A DNA stretch of 64,000 nucleotides, taken from NCBI GenBank assembly GCA_964560875.1, contig CAZLMW010000017.1, positions 23,613 through 87,612 on the forward strand, read 5' to 3'. The position numbers were made by a program, and so were the translations under genes. The notes below the pieces were generated by a model. It was given only the letters and a program-made list of their open reading frames with translations. It was not told the DNA's origin and did no database searches. This DNA comes from CAZLMW01 sp964560875 (GTDB lineage: Bacteria; Myxococcota_A; UBA9042). Shown here piece by piece: positions 17,463 to 25,828 of this stretch; positions within the stretch are counted from its first letter, which is position 1, and every line of letters starts with the position of its first letter.

Positions 17463-18407
17463 GTGCGCTACAACACACTTCCCGGTACCGACCTTCGAAT
17501 TTCGGAGGTCGGTTTCGGTTTTTGGGCGGCCGGTGGCCTCTGGTGGGGCGATGACGTTCGCGACGACGATATCGCCGCGGCGGTCGACGTCGCCCTCGAC
17601 TCCGGCATCAATTTCTTCGACACCGCTCCGCTCTACGGGCACGGCCACGCCGACGAGCTCCTCGTTCGCTGTTTGCGCGGGCGGGACGCGGTTATCGCCA
17701 CCAAGGTCGGGGTCCGCTGGGACGGCGAAGGTGCGCACGCGCGCAGCGATCTCACCGCCGACTACATCGCGGCCGACATCGACGCGAGTCTGAAACGCCT
17801 CGGCGTCGACACAATTGATCTCCTGCAGATTCACTGGCCTTGCGAGCTCAATACCCCCCTCGACGAGACGTTCTCGGCCCTGCAGCGCGCCGTGGACGCC
17901 GGGAAGGTCCGCTATCTCGGCGTGTGCAACTACAACGCTGACGGACTGCGGGCCTGCGCTGACGTTGGGCAGCTCGCCGTGCTCCAGACGCCATACTCGA
18001 TCTTGCGCCGCGAATACGAACACGGGCTTTCCGAGGCCGTCGAGGGACTCGGCCTCGGCGTGCTGGCCTACGAACCTCTCTGTCGCGGTCTTCTCACCGG
18101 CAAATTCACCGCCCGTCATCAGTTCCCCGAATCCGATCTGCGAGCGCGCGACGACCGATTCAAGGGTTCGCGATTCCTGCGCGGCCTCACCATCGCGAGC
18201 CGGTTGAATCTGCTCGCCAAGCGCCTGGATACGAGCGCCGCGGCATTGGCGGTCGCATGGGTCCTGTCACGGCCGACCGTCACATGCGCGCTGGTGGGAG
18301 CGAAGCGTCCTGAGCAGGTCGAACAGAACGCTGACGCCTCGCGTGTGGCAGCCGATTCAGATGCCGTCGCGGCCATCGAAGCGATCGCGGGAGCGTGGCG
18401 GGGGTAG
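17463..18407 (+). CDS. Aldo/keto reductase
   Basis: NADPH-dependent oxidoreductase with a TIM-barrel fold, 314 residues. The catalytic tetrad is complete: Asp53 and Tyr58 (FDTAPLYGHG), Lys81 (IATKVG) and His124 (LLQIHWP). The C-terminal cofactor site VGAKRPEQVEQN is typical. It starts with GTG. The closest type is the YghZ/L-glyceraldehyde-reductase-like or general stress aldo/keto reductase group; the substrate is not predictable. Confidence 0.88.
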   Translation: MRYNTLPGTDLRISEVGFGFWAAGGLWWGDDVRDDDIAAAVDVALDSGINFFDTAPLYGHGHADELLVRCLRGRDAVIATKVGVRWDGEGAHARSDLTADYIAADIDASLKRLGVDTIDLLQIHWPCELNTPLDETFSALQRAVDAGKVRYLGVCNYNADGLRACADVGQLAVLQTPYSILRREYEHGLSEAVEGLGLGVLAYEPLCRGLLTGKFTARHQFPESDLRARDDRFKGSRFLRGLTIASRLNLLAKRLDTSAAALAVAWVLSRPTVTCALVGAKRPEQVEQNADASRVAADSDAVAAIEAIAGAWRG

Positions 18408-18466
18408 GTGCGCGAGAATCAGGTGCGCGAGAATTACGTGCGCGAGAATAGGTGCGCGGGGACAAG
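18408..18466. repeat. Short tandem repeat, about four 15-bp units
   Basis: Units GTGCGCGAGAATCAG, GTGCGCGAGAATTAC, GTGCGCGAGAATAG (14 bases) and the diverged GTGCGCGGGGACAAG begin right after the aldo/keto reductase stop and fill the gap towards the convergent prfB. There is no obvious hairpin. Confidence 0.7.
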
Positions 18467-18481
18467 TGCGCTGGGTTCCGT

Positions 18482-19586
18482 CTATCGGTCGTCGCGGAGC
18501 AGCCACGCCTTGATGAAGCCGTCGATTGCGCCATCGAGCACGGCGTCGGTGTTGCCGACTTCGAAAGACGTGCGGTGGTCTTTCACCATGCGATAAGGCG
18601 CCAGGACGTAGCTGCGAATCTGGCTGCCGAAGTTGATGCCCTGTTTGGCCGCCTCGATCTCCTCGCGCTCGGCGTTCCGTTTTTTCCGCTCCAGGTCGGC
18701 CAAGCGAGCTGCCAGGACCTTCATCGCCTTGCTGCGGTTCTTGTGCTGGCTGCGTTCGGCCTGGCATTGGACGACGATTCCCGTCGGCAAGTGCGTGATG
18801 CGAATCGCGGAGTCGGTCCGGTTGACGTGTTGACCGCCCGCGCCGCTCGCACGATACGTGTCCACGCGCAGGTCGGATTCGAGGATGTTCACGTCGATGT
18901 TGTCGTCTTCTTCGGGCACGACGAAGACCGATGCGAACGCGGTGTGCCGGCGGTTGGCGGCGTCGAAAGGCGAGATGCGCACCAGGCGATGTACGCCGTT
19001 CTCCGCCTTGAGGAAGCCATAGGCCCAAGCCCCGTCCACGCTGACCGTGGCGTTCTTGATGCCGGCCTCTTCGTGCGGGAGCACATCGAGCAAGGCGACC
19101 TTGAACTTGTGCTCTTCAGCCCATCGCGTGTACATGCGCAGCAACATGTTGGCCCAGTCGCAGGAGTCGGTGCCCCCGGCGCCGGCATTGATCTGCAAAA
19201 CCGCGCCGTTGCGGTCGTTTGGCGACGTCATCATGCGCCGGAACTCGGCCTTTTCGACCTCGGCAGTGACGTCGTCGAGTTGGGTCGTCATGTCCGGCAA
19301 CAGGCTGTCGTCGGAGTCCAGCTCGGCAAGCTCGAGCAGCTCTTCGACTTCGGTGTTGCGCGATTCCATCGATTCGAGCGCTTCGACCGCCTCAACGAGG
19401 GCCGTGCGCTCTTTCATCAGCTTCTGCGCTTTGGTCGCGTTGTCCCAAAAACCGGGCTCGCCACTCATCCGCTCGAGCTCGTCGATTCGGGCTTTCTTAT
19501 CGTCGACGTCAAAGATGCCCGCGCAGCGTGACCAGGCGGCTACCCAGATCGCTGACGCGGGACCGTATTTCGGCGAAGGAGGACAT
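18482..19586 (-). CDS. prfB: Peptide chain release factor 2, expressed through a programmed +1 frameshift
   Basis: Releases peptides at UGA and UAA. The zero frame starts at the ATG at 19586, runs 25 codons and hits UGA at 19511-19509. Moving +1 on the CUU codon before it reads on as DVDDKKARIDELER into the long frame, giving a full-length RF2 of about 367 residues, close to the family norm. The SPF stop-recognition tripeptide (VRISPFDA) and the GGQ catalytic loop (GAGGQHVNRTDSA) are intact. The preceding permease gene ends 23 bases upstream, so it may be cotranscribed. A start inside the second frame (MSGEPGFW) would lack the N-terminal helix. Confidence 0.93.
19509..19514 (-). other. Programmed +1 frameshift site of prfB (CTT TGA C)
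   Basis: The slippery CUU followed by UGA and C is the same core as in E. coli prfB, and the UGA is codon 26 in both. The upstream internal Shine-Dalgarno element is weak here (CGCGGGCAT), whereas E. coli has AGGGGG. Low RF2 favours shifting, which makes the gene self-regulating. Confidence 0.93.
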
Positions 19587-19609
19587 GCGCGGAAGGTAGC
19601 GGAACTCGG

Positions 19610-20422
19610 TTAGCGGAGCCAGAGGGTGGTGATCATGTAATCCACAATCAGCACCGCGACCGAACTCGTGACCACCGTGCTTGTCGTCGCGCGACCCACA
19701 CCACGGCTTCCACCTGTCGCGAAAAAGCCCTTGTAACAGGAGATTGCGCCGACAACCGCGCCGAAGTTGAAGCCCTTGACGATCGAGCACCAGATATCGC
19801 TCGGCTCGATCCAGGCATAGATGCGCGAGAAGAACATCGCCTCGTCGATGCCGAGCATGCCTGTCGCGACGAAGTACGCGCCGAAGATCCCGACCGCGTT
19901 AAAGCCGACGGTGAGCAGCGGCATCATCAACAGGCACGCCAGGATTCGTGGCGACACCAGGTAGTGCACGGGGTCGACCGCCATCGTCTCGAGGGCGTCG
20001 ATCTGCTCGGTCACGCGCATGGTTCCGAGCTCGGTTGTCATCGCCGAGCCGACGCGTCCGGTGACCATGAGCGCGGTCAATGTTGGCGCAAGCTCGCGCA
20101 CGAGGGCGAGGGCGACCGATCCGCCGATCAACGATTTGGCGTTGAAGATCTCAAAGGCGACGGCGGTCTGGATCGCGAACACCGCGCCCGTGAAGACCCC
20201 GGTGAGCAGCACGATGCCGAGCGAGCCGACGCCGACGAATTCCATGATCGCCGCGACGTGGAACGGTCGGTAGGGTGGCTGCGCGATCCTCGCCAACGCG
20301 CCGATCGCGAAGAGGATCGTGTCGCCGATGGTCTCAAGGCTGAACAGCGCCCAAGCGATGAGCGACCGAACGAACTCAACCGCTGGGTTGAAACGTTGCG
20401 CGGAAGCGGCTTGGCCTGACAT
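19610..20422 (-). CDS. MlaE-family ABC transporter permease
   Basis: 270-residue inner-membrane permease with five to six hydrophobic segments. The conserved core (LVRELAPTLTALMVTGRVGSA, then GTMRVTEQIDALETM) is diagnostic of the MlaE/TGD1 family that moves phospholipids between inner and outer membranes. The ATPase (MlaF) and the MCE-domain substrate-binding protein (MlaD), usually encoded next door, are absent, so it is an orphan here. It lies directly upstream of prfB on the same strand. Confidence 0.9.
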   Translation of the reverse strand: MSGQAASAQRFNPAVEFVRSLIAWALFSLETIGDTILFAIGALARIAQPPYRPFHVAAIMEFVGVGSLGIVLLTGVFTGAVFAIQTAVAFEIFNAKSLIGGSVALALVRELAPTLTALMVTGRVGSAMTTELGTMRVTEQIDALETMAVDPVHYLVSPRILACLLMMPLLTVGFNAVGIFGAYFVATGMLGIDEAMFFSRIYAWIEPSDIWCSIVKGFNFGAVVGAISCYKGFFATGGSRGVGRATTSTVVTSSVAVLIVDYMITTLWLR

Positions 20423-20478
20423 GCCCAGACGTTAGCGCAAGCCCCGCTCCGGGCCAGAAAATGAGGCCGAAAGTTTGG

Positions 20479-21981
20479 TTACGAACAGTCGCCTTCTTTC
20501 CACGTGAAGCTGTCGCCGTTGTAGCACTTGGCGTGGCACGCGTTGAGATACGGGATGCCGTCCGCGCCGCAGACCGTCTTCTTGGTCTTGTTGCACTTGC
20601 AGACGCACGGACTCGGGTACTTGTATTCCCACTGCGGGCCCTTCGAGTCCTTCTTGGCCATCTTGTCCCAGCAATCCCACTCCGCCTTGCTGCGGAACGT
20701 GTACCACTCGGCCTTGGCGCCCTGTCCAAGCGCGGCGCAGATCGGGTTCTTCAGCTCGTATTGGACGTCCTTGCAGCAAGGTCGCTTGCCGTCGAGGTAC
20801 AGCTGCGCGCTGCACTTGTCGGCTTTGGTCGTCGTGATGCCGTCACAGCCGCCGACGATGGCGCCTTCCGCCTCGGCGATGCACTTGTTGCGGAAGTTGA
20901 CGCCCTTGCCGTTCTTCGCGATGCCGCAGACGTTCTCGCACGTGGCCGGGCATTTGCCCCACTTGGCCTTGTCGTAGCACTCGCCGTGGCACTCGACTTC
21001 CATCTTGCTTTCGCTGCACTCTTTGGTGGCGCCCGTCTGGCCCGCGGCGTAGCAGCCCTGTTTGGAACAGTTCTGCATCGCGCACTCCGTCGCGTACGTC
21101 ATGCCGTCTTTCTTGCTGCAGACCGGCTGCCACGTGCTCATCGAGCAGCCACCGCCGCCCTTATCCTTGGGGAAGCTGCATTTGCTCTTGCAGGCGCCGT
21201 TTTTCGGGTTCACGCCGACGTTCTTGGCGAGCTCGAGGCACTGCGCTTCGCACGGGATCTCGACGGTCACTTTCGCGCCCGATTTCAGCGTCGCGCAGAC
21301 CGGTGTCCACTTGCAATCGGTCTCGTTCTTGCAGGAGTCGCCGGTGCTCTTGCAGTTGCCCTTGTCGCACGCCTCGCATTCGCCCTTCTGGGTGTTGCAC
21401 TGCAGCTTCTTGCCGACACACGCCTTGCAATTGGGGCATTTGCCCTGCGAGATGGTCACGCCCTTGGGCCAGTCGAACGCCTTGAGATCGCAAATGGCCT
21501 CGCAGTCGTTCTTGTAGGTCTTGCCGTCGAGGCACAGGGGCGTCTCGGCGCACTTGTCGCAGTTGAAGCACGCGCCCTTGGCGCAATCAGGCAGCGGGAG
21601 CTTCTTCGGCGGAGGGCCCGCGTCGACCGGCCCGGCATCAACGGCACCGCCATCGGCACCACCGCTGGAACCGCCACCATCGGATCCGCCGCTGGAGCCG
21701 CCGCCGTCTGTCGCGCCGCCCGACGACCCCGAATCTGCGCTGCCGCCTGAGCCGCCGGTGTCGGAAACGCCGCTCGACGTGCCCCCATCGGCGGTGCCAC
21801 CGCTGCTTGCTCCGGCATCCGAAGCGCTGGAACCGTCGGCTGGTCCACCGTCCGCCTCACCCGTGTCTTCGGTCTCGTCCGTGTTGTCTTCGACCGGCGG
21901 GTCACTGCAAGCCGCGCCGATAGCGACGACTGCGAAAGCTGCGATGAGCGGTGACCACGTGCCTTTGGCGACTATGTTCAT
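20479..21981 (-). CDS. Cys-rich lipoprotein with Kazal-like repeats
   Basis: 500-residue predicted lipoprotein. A signal peptide with lipobox (AIGAAC) ends near residue 25; AGGAG precedes the ATG by 7 bases. Residues 25-125 are a low-complexity Ser/Gly/Ala/Asp linker. The rest holds over 50 Cys in several units that resemble Kazal-type inhibitor folds: CLDGKTYKNDCEAIC, CSKKDGMTYATECAMQNC and, best, VCGADGIPYLNACHAKC at the C-terminus. Kazal domains typically inhibit serine proteases; cysteine spacing in the middle units is irregular, so binding of a protease is inference. It is transcribed divergently from the amidohydrolase lipoprotein gene. Confidence 0.72.
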   Translation of the reverse strand: MNIVAKGTWSPLIAAFAVVAIGAACSDPPVEDNTDETEDTGEADGGPADGSSASDAGASSGGTADGGTSSGVSDTGGSGGSADSGSSGGATDGGGSSGGSDGGGSSGGADGGAVDAGPVDAGPPPKKLPLPDCAKGACFNCDKCAETPLCLDGKTYKNDCEAICDLKAFDWPKGVTISQGKCPNCKACVGKKLQCNTQKGECEACDKGNCKSTGDSCKNETDCKWTPVCATLKSGAKVTVEIPCEAQCLELAKNVGVNPKNGACKSKCSFPKDKGGGGCSMSTWQPVCSKKDGMTYATECAMQNCSKQGCYAAGQTGATKECSESKMEVECHGECYDKAKWGKCPATCENVCGIAKNGKGVNFRNKCIAEAEGAIVGGCDGITTTKADKCSAQLYLDGKRPCCKDVQYELKNPICAALGQGAKAEWYTFRSKAEWDCWDKMAKKDSKGPQWEYKYPSPCVCKCNKTKKTVCGADGIPYLNACHAKCYNGDSFTWKEGDCS

Positions 21982-22137
21982 GGCGTACTCCTGGGACGGC
22001 CGAGGCGCGCGCGACCTGAAGATCGCTCGCCGAAGGGTGCCGGATGCGACCGGCGTTGCGCTTGCGCGCTGGTGTTTGTGCCCCGAAACGGATACTACGA
22101 AAAGCCCGGGCTCGGCAACAAATTGGGATGCATCTGA

Positions 22138-24630
22138 ATGCGATTACGCGGCGGTTCCAACCCGTTTTTGGTCGTCCTTGTGGCGCTTTCGACCCTCCTG
22201 TCGCCCGGCTGCGGTGGCGACGATGACGCCGCGACGGAAGGCGGCAGCGGCAACCTGGCCGACGGGGCCGGTGGCACGGGCGCTGACGGCGGCGTTCAAC
22301 ACCAGGACGCCGGTTCGGGCTTCATCGGCAAGGCCTGCACCAGCCAGCCAGGCACCAATGACGTGCTCGTGCTCGCCGGCACAATCTTCACCGGTCAATT
22401 CGTTGTGCCCGACGGCGAGCTCGCCGTGTCGCGCACCACCGGGAAGATCCTGTGCGTGGGCGACTCGTGCGCGACGACACCCGGCTACAAGGAAGCGACT
22501 CGCCTGTGCACGGACGGGATCATTACGGCCGGTCTCATCGACCCGCACAACCACGGCACGTTCAACCACCTGCCGCGTTGGCAGCACGGCACCAAGCTGT
22601 TCGCCAGTCGCTACAAGTGGCAGAGCAACCCCGGCTATTTCAAGGACTTCCGGCCGGCGAACCTCCCCGTCGTCAAGCAGGCGGGCTGCGAGTTGGGCAA
22701 GTGGTCGGAGCTCCGCGCGCTGATCAGCGCAACAACCTCGATGCAGGGCACCAGCCACTTGAAATGCTCGCGTGCGTGGGTTCGCAATCTCGACAACGCC
22801 GGGTCCAACCTCGACGGCTACAAGATCAGCACGCGCACCGGCAAAGTTGCGTCGATGACGATTTCCAGCGCGAAGTCGACGCTGGCCAAGCTCAAGTCCG
22901 GCGAATATGACGCCTACTTCGTGCACCTCGGAGAAGGCGTGGACGAGCAGAGCGCGGACGAATGGGACGATCTCGCGGACAAGGGCCTGGCACATCCGGG
23001 CGTCGTCGCGATTCACGCAACTGGCTTGCCGGGTCGCAAGTTAGCGCGCTTGCGCCAGGCCCAGATGAGCATCGTCTGGTCACCGCAGAGCAACCTGGAT
23101 CTGTATGGGACAACAACGCGCGTGCCAGCAGCCTTGAACATGGGCGTGAACGTCGCGATCGGTCCCGATTGGACACCGTCGGGCTCGATGAACCAACTCG
23201 AAGAGCTCAAGTGCGCGCGCAAGTTCAGCGACAAGCGCTGGGGCGGGTTGATCACCGATCGCATGCTGGTCGAGATGGCGACGAAGAACGCGGCCGAGGC
23301 CGTCGGTGCTGGCGATCTCATCGGCACGCTCGCGTCCGGACTCTATGCCGACGTCGCGGTGTTCGCGGGCGATCGCGGCAAGCCCTTCGCAAGTATAGTC
23401 GCCGCCCGTCCTGAGACCGTTCGCCTCGTGTTGATTGCCGGCAAGCCGTTGTACGGCGACAAGAAGCTGATGGACCTGGCGGGCGCGGCGGACAACTGTG
23501 GGCCCTTTGTGGCCTGCGGGGCCGCGAAGGTGCTTTGCGCCAAGAACACCGACGTAGACGAGGGCGGTGAATCGCTCGAATCGATCGAGAAGAGCCTCAA
23601 GTCCGTGCTTTCTGACGCCAAGGACGGTGGCGACGCCAAACCCTACGCTTACGAGCTATGGCCCCTGTTACGGTGCGGCAAAGAAGCCGACGAGCTCATC
23701 ACCTGCGATACGAAGCCCAACGGTTCGTTTTCAAACTCGGTGGAGCCCAGTGACAAGGACAAGGACGGCGACGGCAAGCCCAACGACCAGGACAACTGCG
23801 CGACGATCTTCAACCCGAGCCAGGACGACATCGATGGAGACGGCGCGGGCGACGCGTGCGACAGCTGCCCGTTCGCGGAGTCGACAAGCCCATGTCCGAA
23901 GCTCAGCAAGACCGACACCGACGGGGACGGCATCGCCAATGACAAGGACAACTGTCCGGCCGACCCCAACCCCGGACAGGACGACAAGGACAAGGACGGA
24001 AAAGGCGACGCGTGCTCGGCGCTGACGGCCACGATCCCCGATCTGGCGGTGACGCCTCCGAAGGTTGCGATGGGGACCACGGTGAAGATCACTGGCGCGG
24101 TCGTTACGGCGGCCGCCGGCAAGGACGGGTCTATTCCGTCCACGGTCTGGGTGCAGCTTGCCAAGGGTCAAAAACACGGCGGTATCGCCACGGTTCCCAA
24201 GAACACGAGCGTTTACAAGAAGTTCAAGGCCGGCGACGTGGTCGATGTGACCGGGACGCTGGTCGACAGCTACGGGCTGCGAATTCTCAACCGCGCTGTG
24301 CTGACCAAGACGAAATCCGGCGCACCCCCCGCGCCGCTGGTGGTCGATCCCAAGGTGCTCGCGAAGGCGCCGTCGTCGCTGCCGTATCGATCGCTGCTGG
24401 TCGAGGTGGCGAATGTCGAGGTGACAAACGGAAACCCGGATTCGTCTGAGTACGGCGAGTTCGTGGTGACCGGCGGCCTGCGCGTCGACGATCGCATCTT
24501 GAAATGGGGTGACAAGACGATCGCCAAGCCTGCGAAGGGCGACAAGTTCAAGGCATTGCGCGGGATCGTCTACCACAGCTTCAGCACGGATAAGCTCGAA
24601 CCGCGGTCGGTGGCTGATTTGGTCAAGTAA
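22138..24630 (+). CDS. Amidohydrolase-domain lipoprotein with thrombospondin type 3 repeats (paralogue A)
   Basis: 830 residues. An N-terminal signal peptide ends at a lipobox-like SPGC (Cys25). Residues about 55-450 form an amidohydrolase-superfamily barrel: the metal motif HxH in DPHNHG, His of AIHATGLPG, the segment WSPQSNLDLYG and the catalytic-type Asp of IGPDWTPSG. Next come acidic calcium-binding repeats (DKDGDGKPNDQDNC, DTDGDGIANDKDNC), then an OB-like beta domain. It is probably anchored on the outer membrane and faces outward. It is closely related in layout to the gene at 25829-29581. The substrate is unknown; imidazolonepropionase- or TRZ/ATZ-like deaminases are the nearest recognisable fold relatives. 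Confidence 0.78.
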   Translation: MRLRGGSNPFLVVLVALSTLLSPGCGGDDDAATEGGSGNLADGAGGTGADGGVQHQDAGSGFIGKACTSQPGTNDVLVLAGTIFTGQFVVPDGELAVSRTTGKILCVGDSCATTPGYKEATRLCTDGIITAGLIDPHNHGTFNHLPRWQHGTKLFASRYKWQSNPGYFKDFRPANLPVVKQAGCELGKWSELRALISATTSMQGTSHLKCSRAWVRNLDNAGSNLDGYKISTRTGKVASMTISSAKSTLAKLKSGEYDAYFVHLGEGVDEQSADEWDDLADKGLAHPGVVAIHATGLPGRKLARLRQAQMSIVWSPQSNLDLYGTTTRVPAALNMGVNVAIGPDWTPSGSMNQLEELKCARKFSDKRWGGLITDRMLVEMATKNAAEAVGAGDLIGTLASGLYADVAVFAGDRGKPFASIVAARPETVRLVLIAGKPLYGDKKLMDLAGAADNCGPFVACGAAKVLCAKNTDVDEGGESLESIEKSLKSVLSDAKDGGDAKPYAYELWPLLRCGKEADELITCDTKPNGSFSNSVEPSDKDKDGDGKPNDQDNCATIFNPSQDDIDGDGAGDACDSCPFAESTSPCPKLSKTDTDGDGIANDKDNCPADPNPGQDDKDKDGKGDACSALTATIPDLAVTPPKVAMGTTVKITGAVVTAAAGKDGSIPSTVWVQLAKGQKHGGIATVPKNTSVYKKFKAGDVVDVTGTLVDSYGLRILNRAVLTKTKSGAPPAPLVVDPKVLAKAPSSLPYRSLLVEVANVEVTNGNPDSSEYGEFVVTGGLRVDDRILKWGDKTIAKPAKGDKFKALRGIVYHSFSTDKLEPRSVADLVK

Positions 24631-24870
24631 GGTTTACTAATTCCCTGCGGATGACGGAAACCACTCGCTCAGGGTCTCTGGCGCAGAAGGTCGCACACGG
24701 CCTTTTGCCCGTAGAATCGTCTCTAACGGCCGATCACGGCGTGAGGCTATTGATGGCAGGGCCCCCACCCAAAACGGCTCCAGGAGCCTCTGTGAGCCGC
24801 GTAGGGGCATATCGGCCTTGAAAATGGCTCCGCGGACGGTCGTGGGCGTGAGTTGCGGGGCGGGGGCGTC

Positions 24871-24890
24871 CCACGGTTGAAACCGTGGGC
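24871..24890. repeat. 20-bp perfect palindrome
   Basis: CCCACGGTTGAAACCGTGGG, two 9-base arms around GA. This type of hairpin is common in dispersed REP-like intergenic repeats. Confidence 0.65.
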
Positions 24891-24896
24891 AACGGG

Positions 24897-24947
24897 TGAG
24901 CAAGTCCGCCTTCGCGGACTGTGTTGGGACCGACGCCACCTTCGGCA
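24897..24947. repeat. REP-like repeat unit, copy 1
   Basis: Carries the hairpin AGTCCGC-CTTC-GCGGACT (24903-24920) followed by GTGTTGGGACCGACGCCACC. The 3' extension (GCGGAAAAGCCCGCGCAGCGCC) is shared with copy 3. Confidence 0.7.
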
Positions 24948-25038
24948 AGCGGAAAAGCCCGCGCAGCGCCTTCGTAGCGAGCGCAGCGAGCGTCCTGGTG
25001 TGCAAGCGCAACTCACGGCCGGAGCCCCCGGCTGAAGG

Positions 25039-25092
25039 CGGGGTCTCAGTTGAGCAAGTCCGCCTTCGCGGACTGTGTTGGGACCGACGCCA
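25039..25092. repeat. REP-like repeat unit, copy 2 (runs into gap)
   Basis: Same hairpin at 25057-25074, preceded by GCGGGGTCTCAGT. The unit is cut by the N gap after GACGCCA, and the identical sequence resumes on the other side. Confidence 0.7.
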
Positions 25093-25192
25093 NNNNNNNN
25101 NNNNNNNNNNNNNNNNNNNNNNNNNNNNNNNNNNNNNNNNNNNNNNNNNNNNNNNNNNNNNNNNNNNNNNNNNNNNNNNNNNNNNNNNNNNN
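25093..25192. other. Assembly gap, 100 N
   Basis: Exactly 100 N, so the length is a placeholder. Both flanks carry the same repeat of about 54 bases, so the break is most likely a collapsed tandem repeat. Confidence 0.97.
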
Positions 25193-25400
25193 GCGGGGTC
25201 TCAGTTGAGCAAGTCCGCCTTCGCGGACTGTGTTGGGACCGACGCCACCTTCCACAAGCGGAAAAGCCCGCGCAGCGCCCTGGTAGCGAGCGAAGCGAGC
25301 GTCCCCCTGCGCAGCACCGTCCAGCGAGCGAAGCGAGCGTCTGCCAGTGCAGCGCTTCGAAGCGAGCAACGCGAGCGAAGGTGTGCGCAGCACGCAACAC
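25193..25400. repeat. REP-like repeat unit, copy 3, plus AGCGAGCG-rich repeats
   Basis: Begins GCGGGGTCTCAGT like copy 2, has the hairpin at 25212-25229 and the same extension as copy 1, then runs into several AGCGAGCGAAGCGAGCG-like motifs up to about 25380. Confidence 0.65.
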
Positions 25401-25462
25401 GCTGTGGGTAGGAGCGGAAGAATGACACTTCTTCCGGTCCAGGGGTCGTGCGACGACCCCTC

Positions 25463-25512
25463 AAAAAAAGACGCCAAAAGGAACAATGCCCCCCGGCCGT
25501 GAGGCCGGGGGG
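25463..25512 (-). terminator. Rho-independent terminator after tRNA-Glu
   Basis: A perfect 10-bp stem (CCCCCCGGCC, tetraloop, GGCCGGGGGG; 25489-25512) starts 1 base after the tRNA-Glu CCA end on the minus strand. It is followed by a T-rich stretch ending in seven T (25463-25469). Confidence 0.7.
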
Positions 25513-25513
25513 C

Positions 25514-25591
25514 TGGTGACCCCAGCGGGATTTGAACCCGCGTCGTCGGCGTGAAAGGCCGATGTCCTGGACCTGACTAGACGATAGGGCC
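25514..25591 (-). tRNA. tRNA-Glu (anticodon TTC)
   Basis: Full cloverleaf on the minus strand: acceptor GGCCCTA pairing with TGGGGTC, anticodon arm with CTTTCAC loop, T-arm GCGGG-TTCAAAT-CCCGC and an encoded CCA end. It is transcribed after tRNA-Lys, 13 bases downstream of it. Confidence 0.95.
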
Positions 25592-25604
25592 CCTATGTTT
25601 CGGG

Positions 25605-25678
25605 TGAGCCGGGTGGGGATCGAACCCACGACCGACGGATTAAAAGTCCGTTGCTCTACCTAACTGAGCTACCGACCC
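25605..25678 (-). tRNA. tRNA-Lys (anticodon TTT)
   Basis: Cloverleaf on the minus strand: acceptor GGGTCGG pairing with CCGGCTC, D-arm TAGCTCAGTTAGGTAGAGCA, anticodon loop CTTTTAA, T-arm GTGGG-TTCGATC-CCCAC. The 3' CCA is not encoded (CCC follows the discriminator A). Confidence 0.95.
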
Positions 25679-25828
25679 AAATGCGCACACTGCGAATGCA
25701 GGCCCGCTTCCGTCGGCCTCGGGGGACAAACCCTTCGGCCGAGTCCGGGCACGCGTTTTGCGAGTTTTTTGCGCGGCCGTCAAGAGCCTGCCGCAGCATC
25801 TGTTGAATTGTGCCGCGTTACGACGCTC

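Larger units (their letters stand above)
24631..25513. other. Gene-poor repeat block between convergent amidohydrolase genes
   Basis: Nearly 0.9 kb with no credible gene. It contains palindromic repeats, a tandem direct repeat interrupted by a 100-N gap, and several copies of an AGCGAGCGAAGCGAGCGTC-like motif (about 24977-24995, 25284-25302, 25322-25340). Translated frames across it are repeat-derived and look non-coding. Confidence 0.7.

Noticed and set aside
16623..18119. 498-codon minus-strand frame
   Set aside because: Antisense to the GYF protein and the aldo/keto reductase, both with clear motifs.
18482..19586. prfB as a frameshifted pseudogene
   Set aside because: The in-frame UGA sits in the exact CTT TGA C context and at the same codon as the known programmed site.
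24897..25247. CRISPR array
   Set aside because: Repeat units are over 40 bases at about 154-base spacing, one interval is a placeholder gap, and there are no short unique spacers or cas genes.
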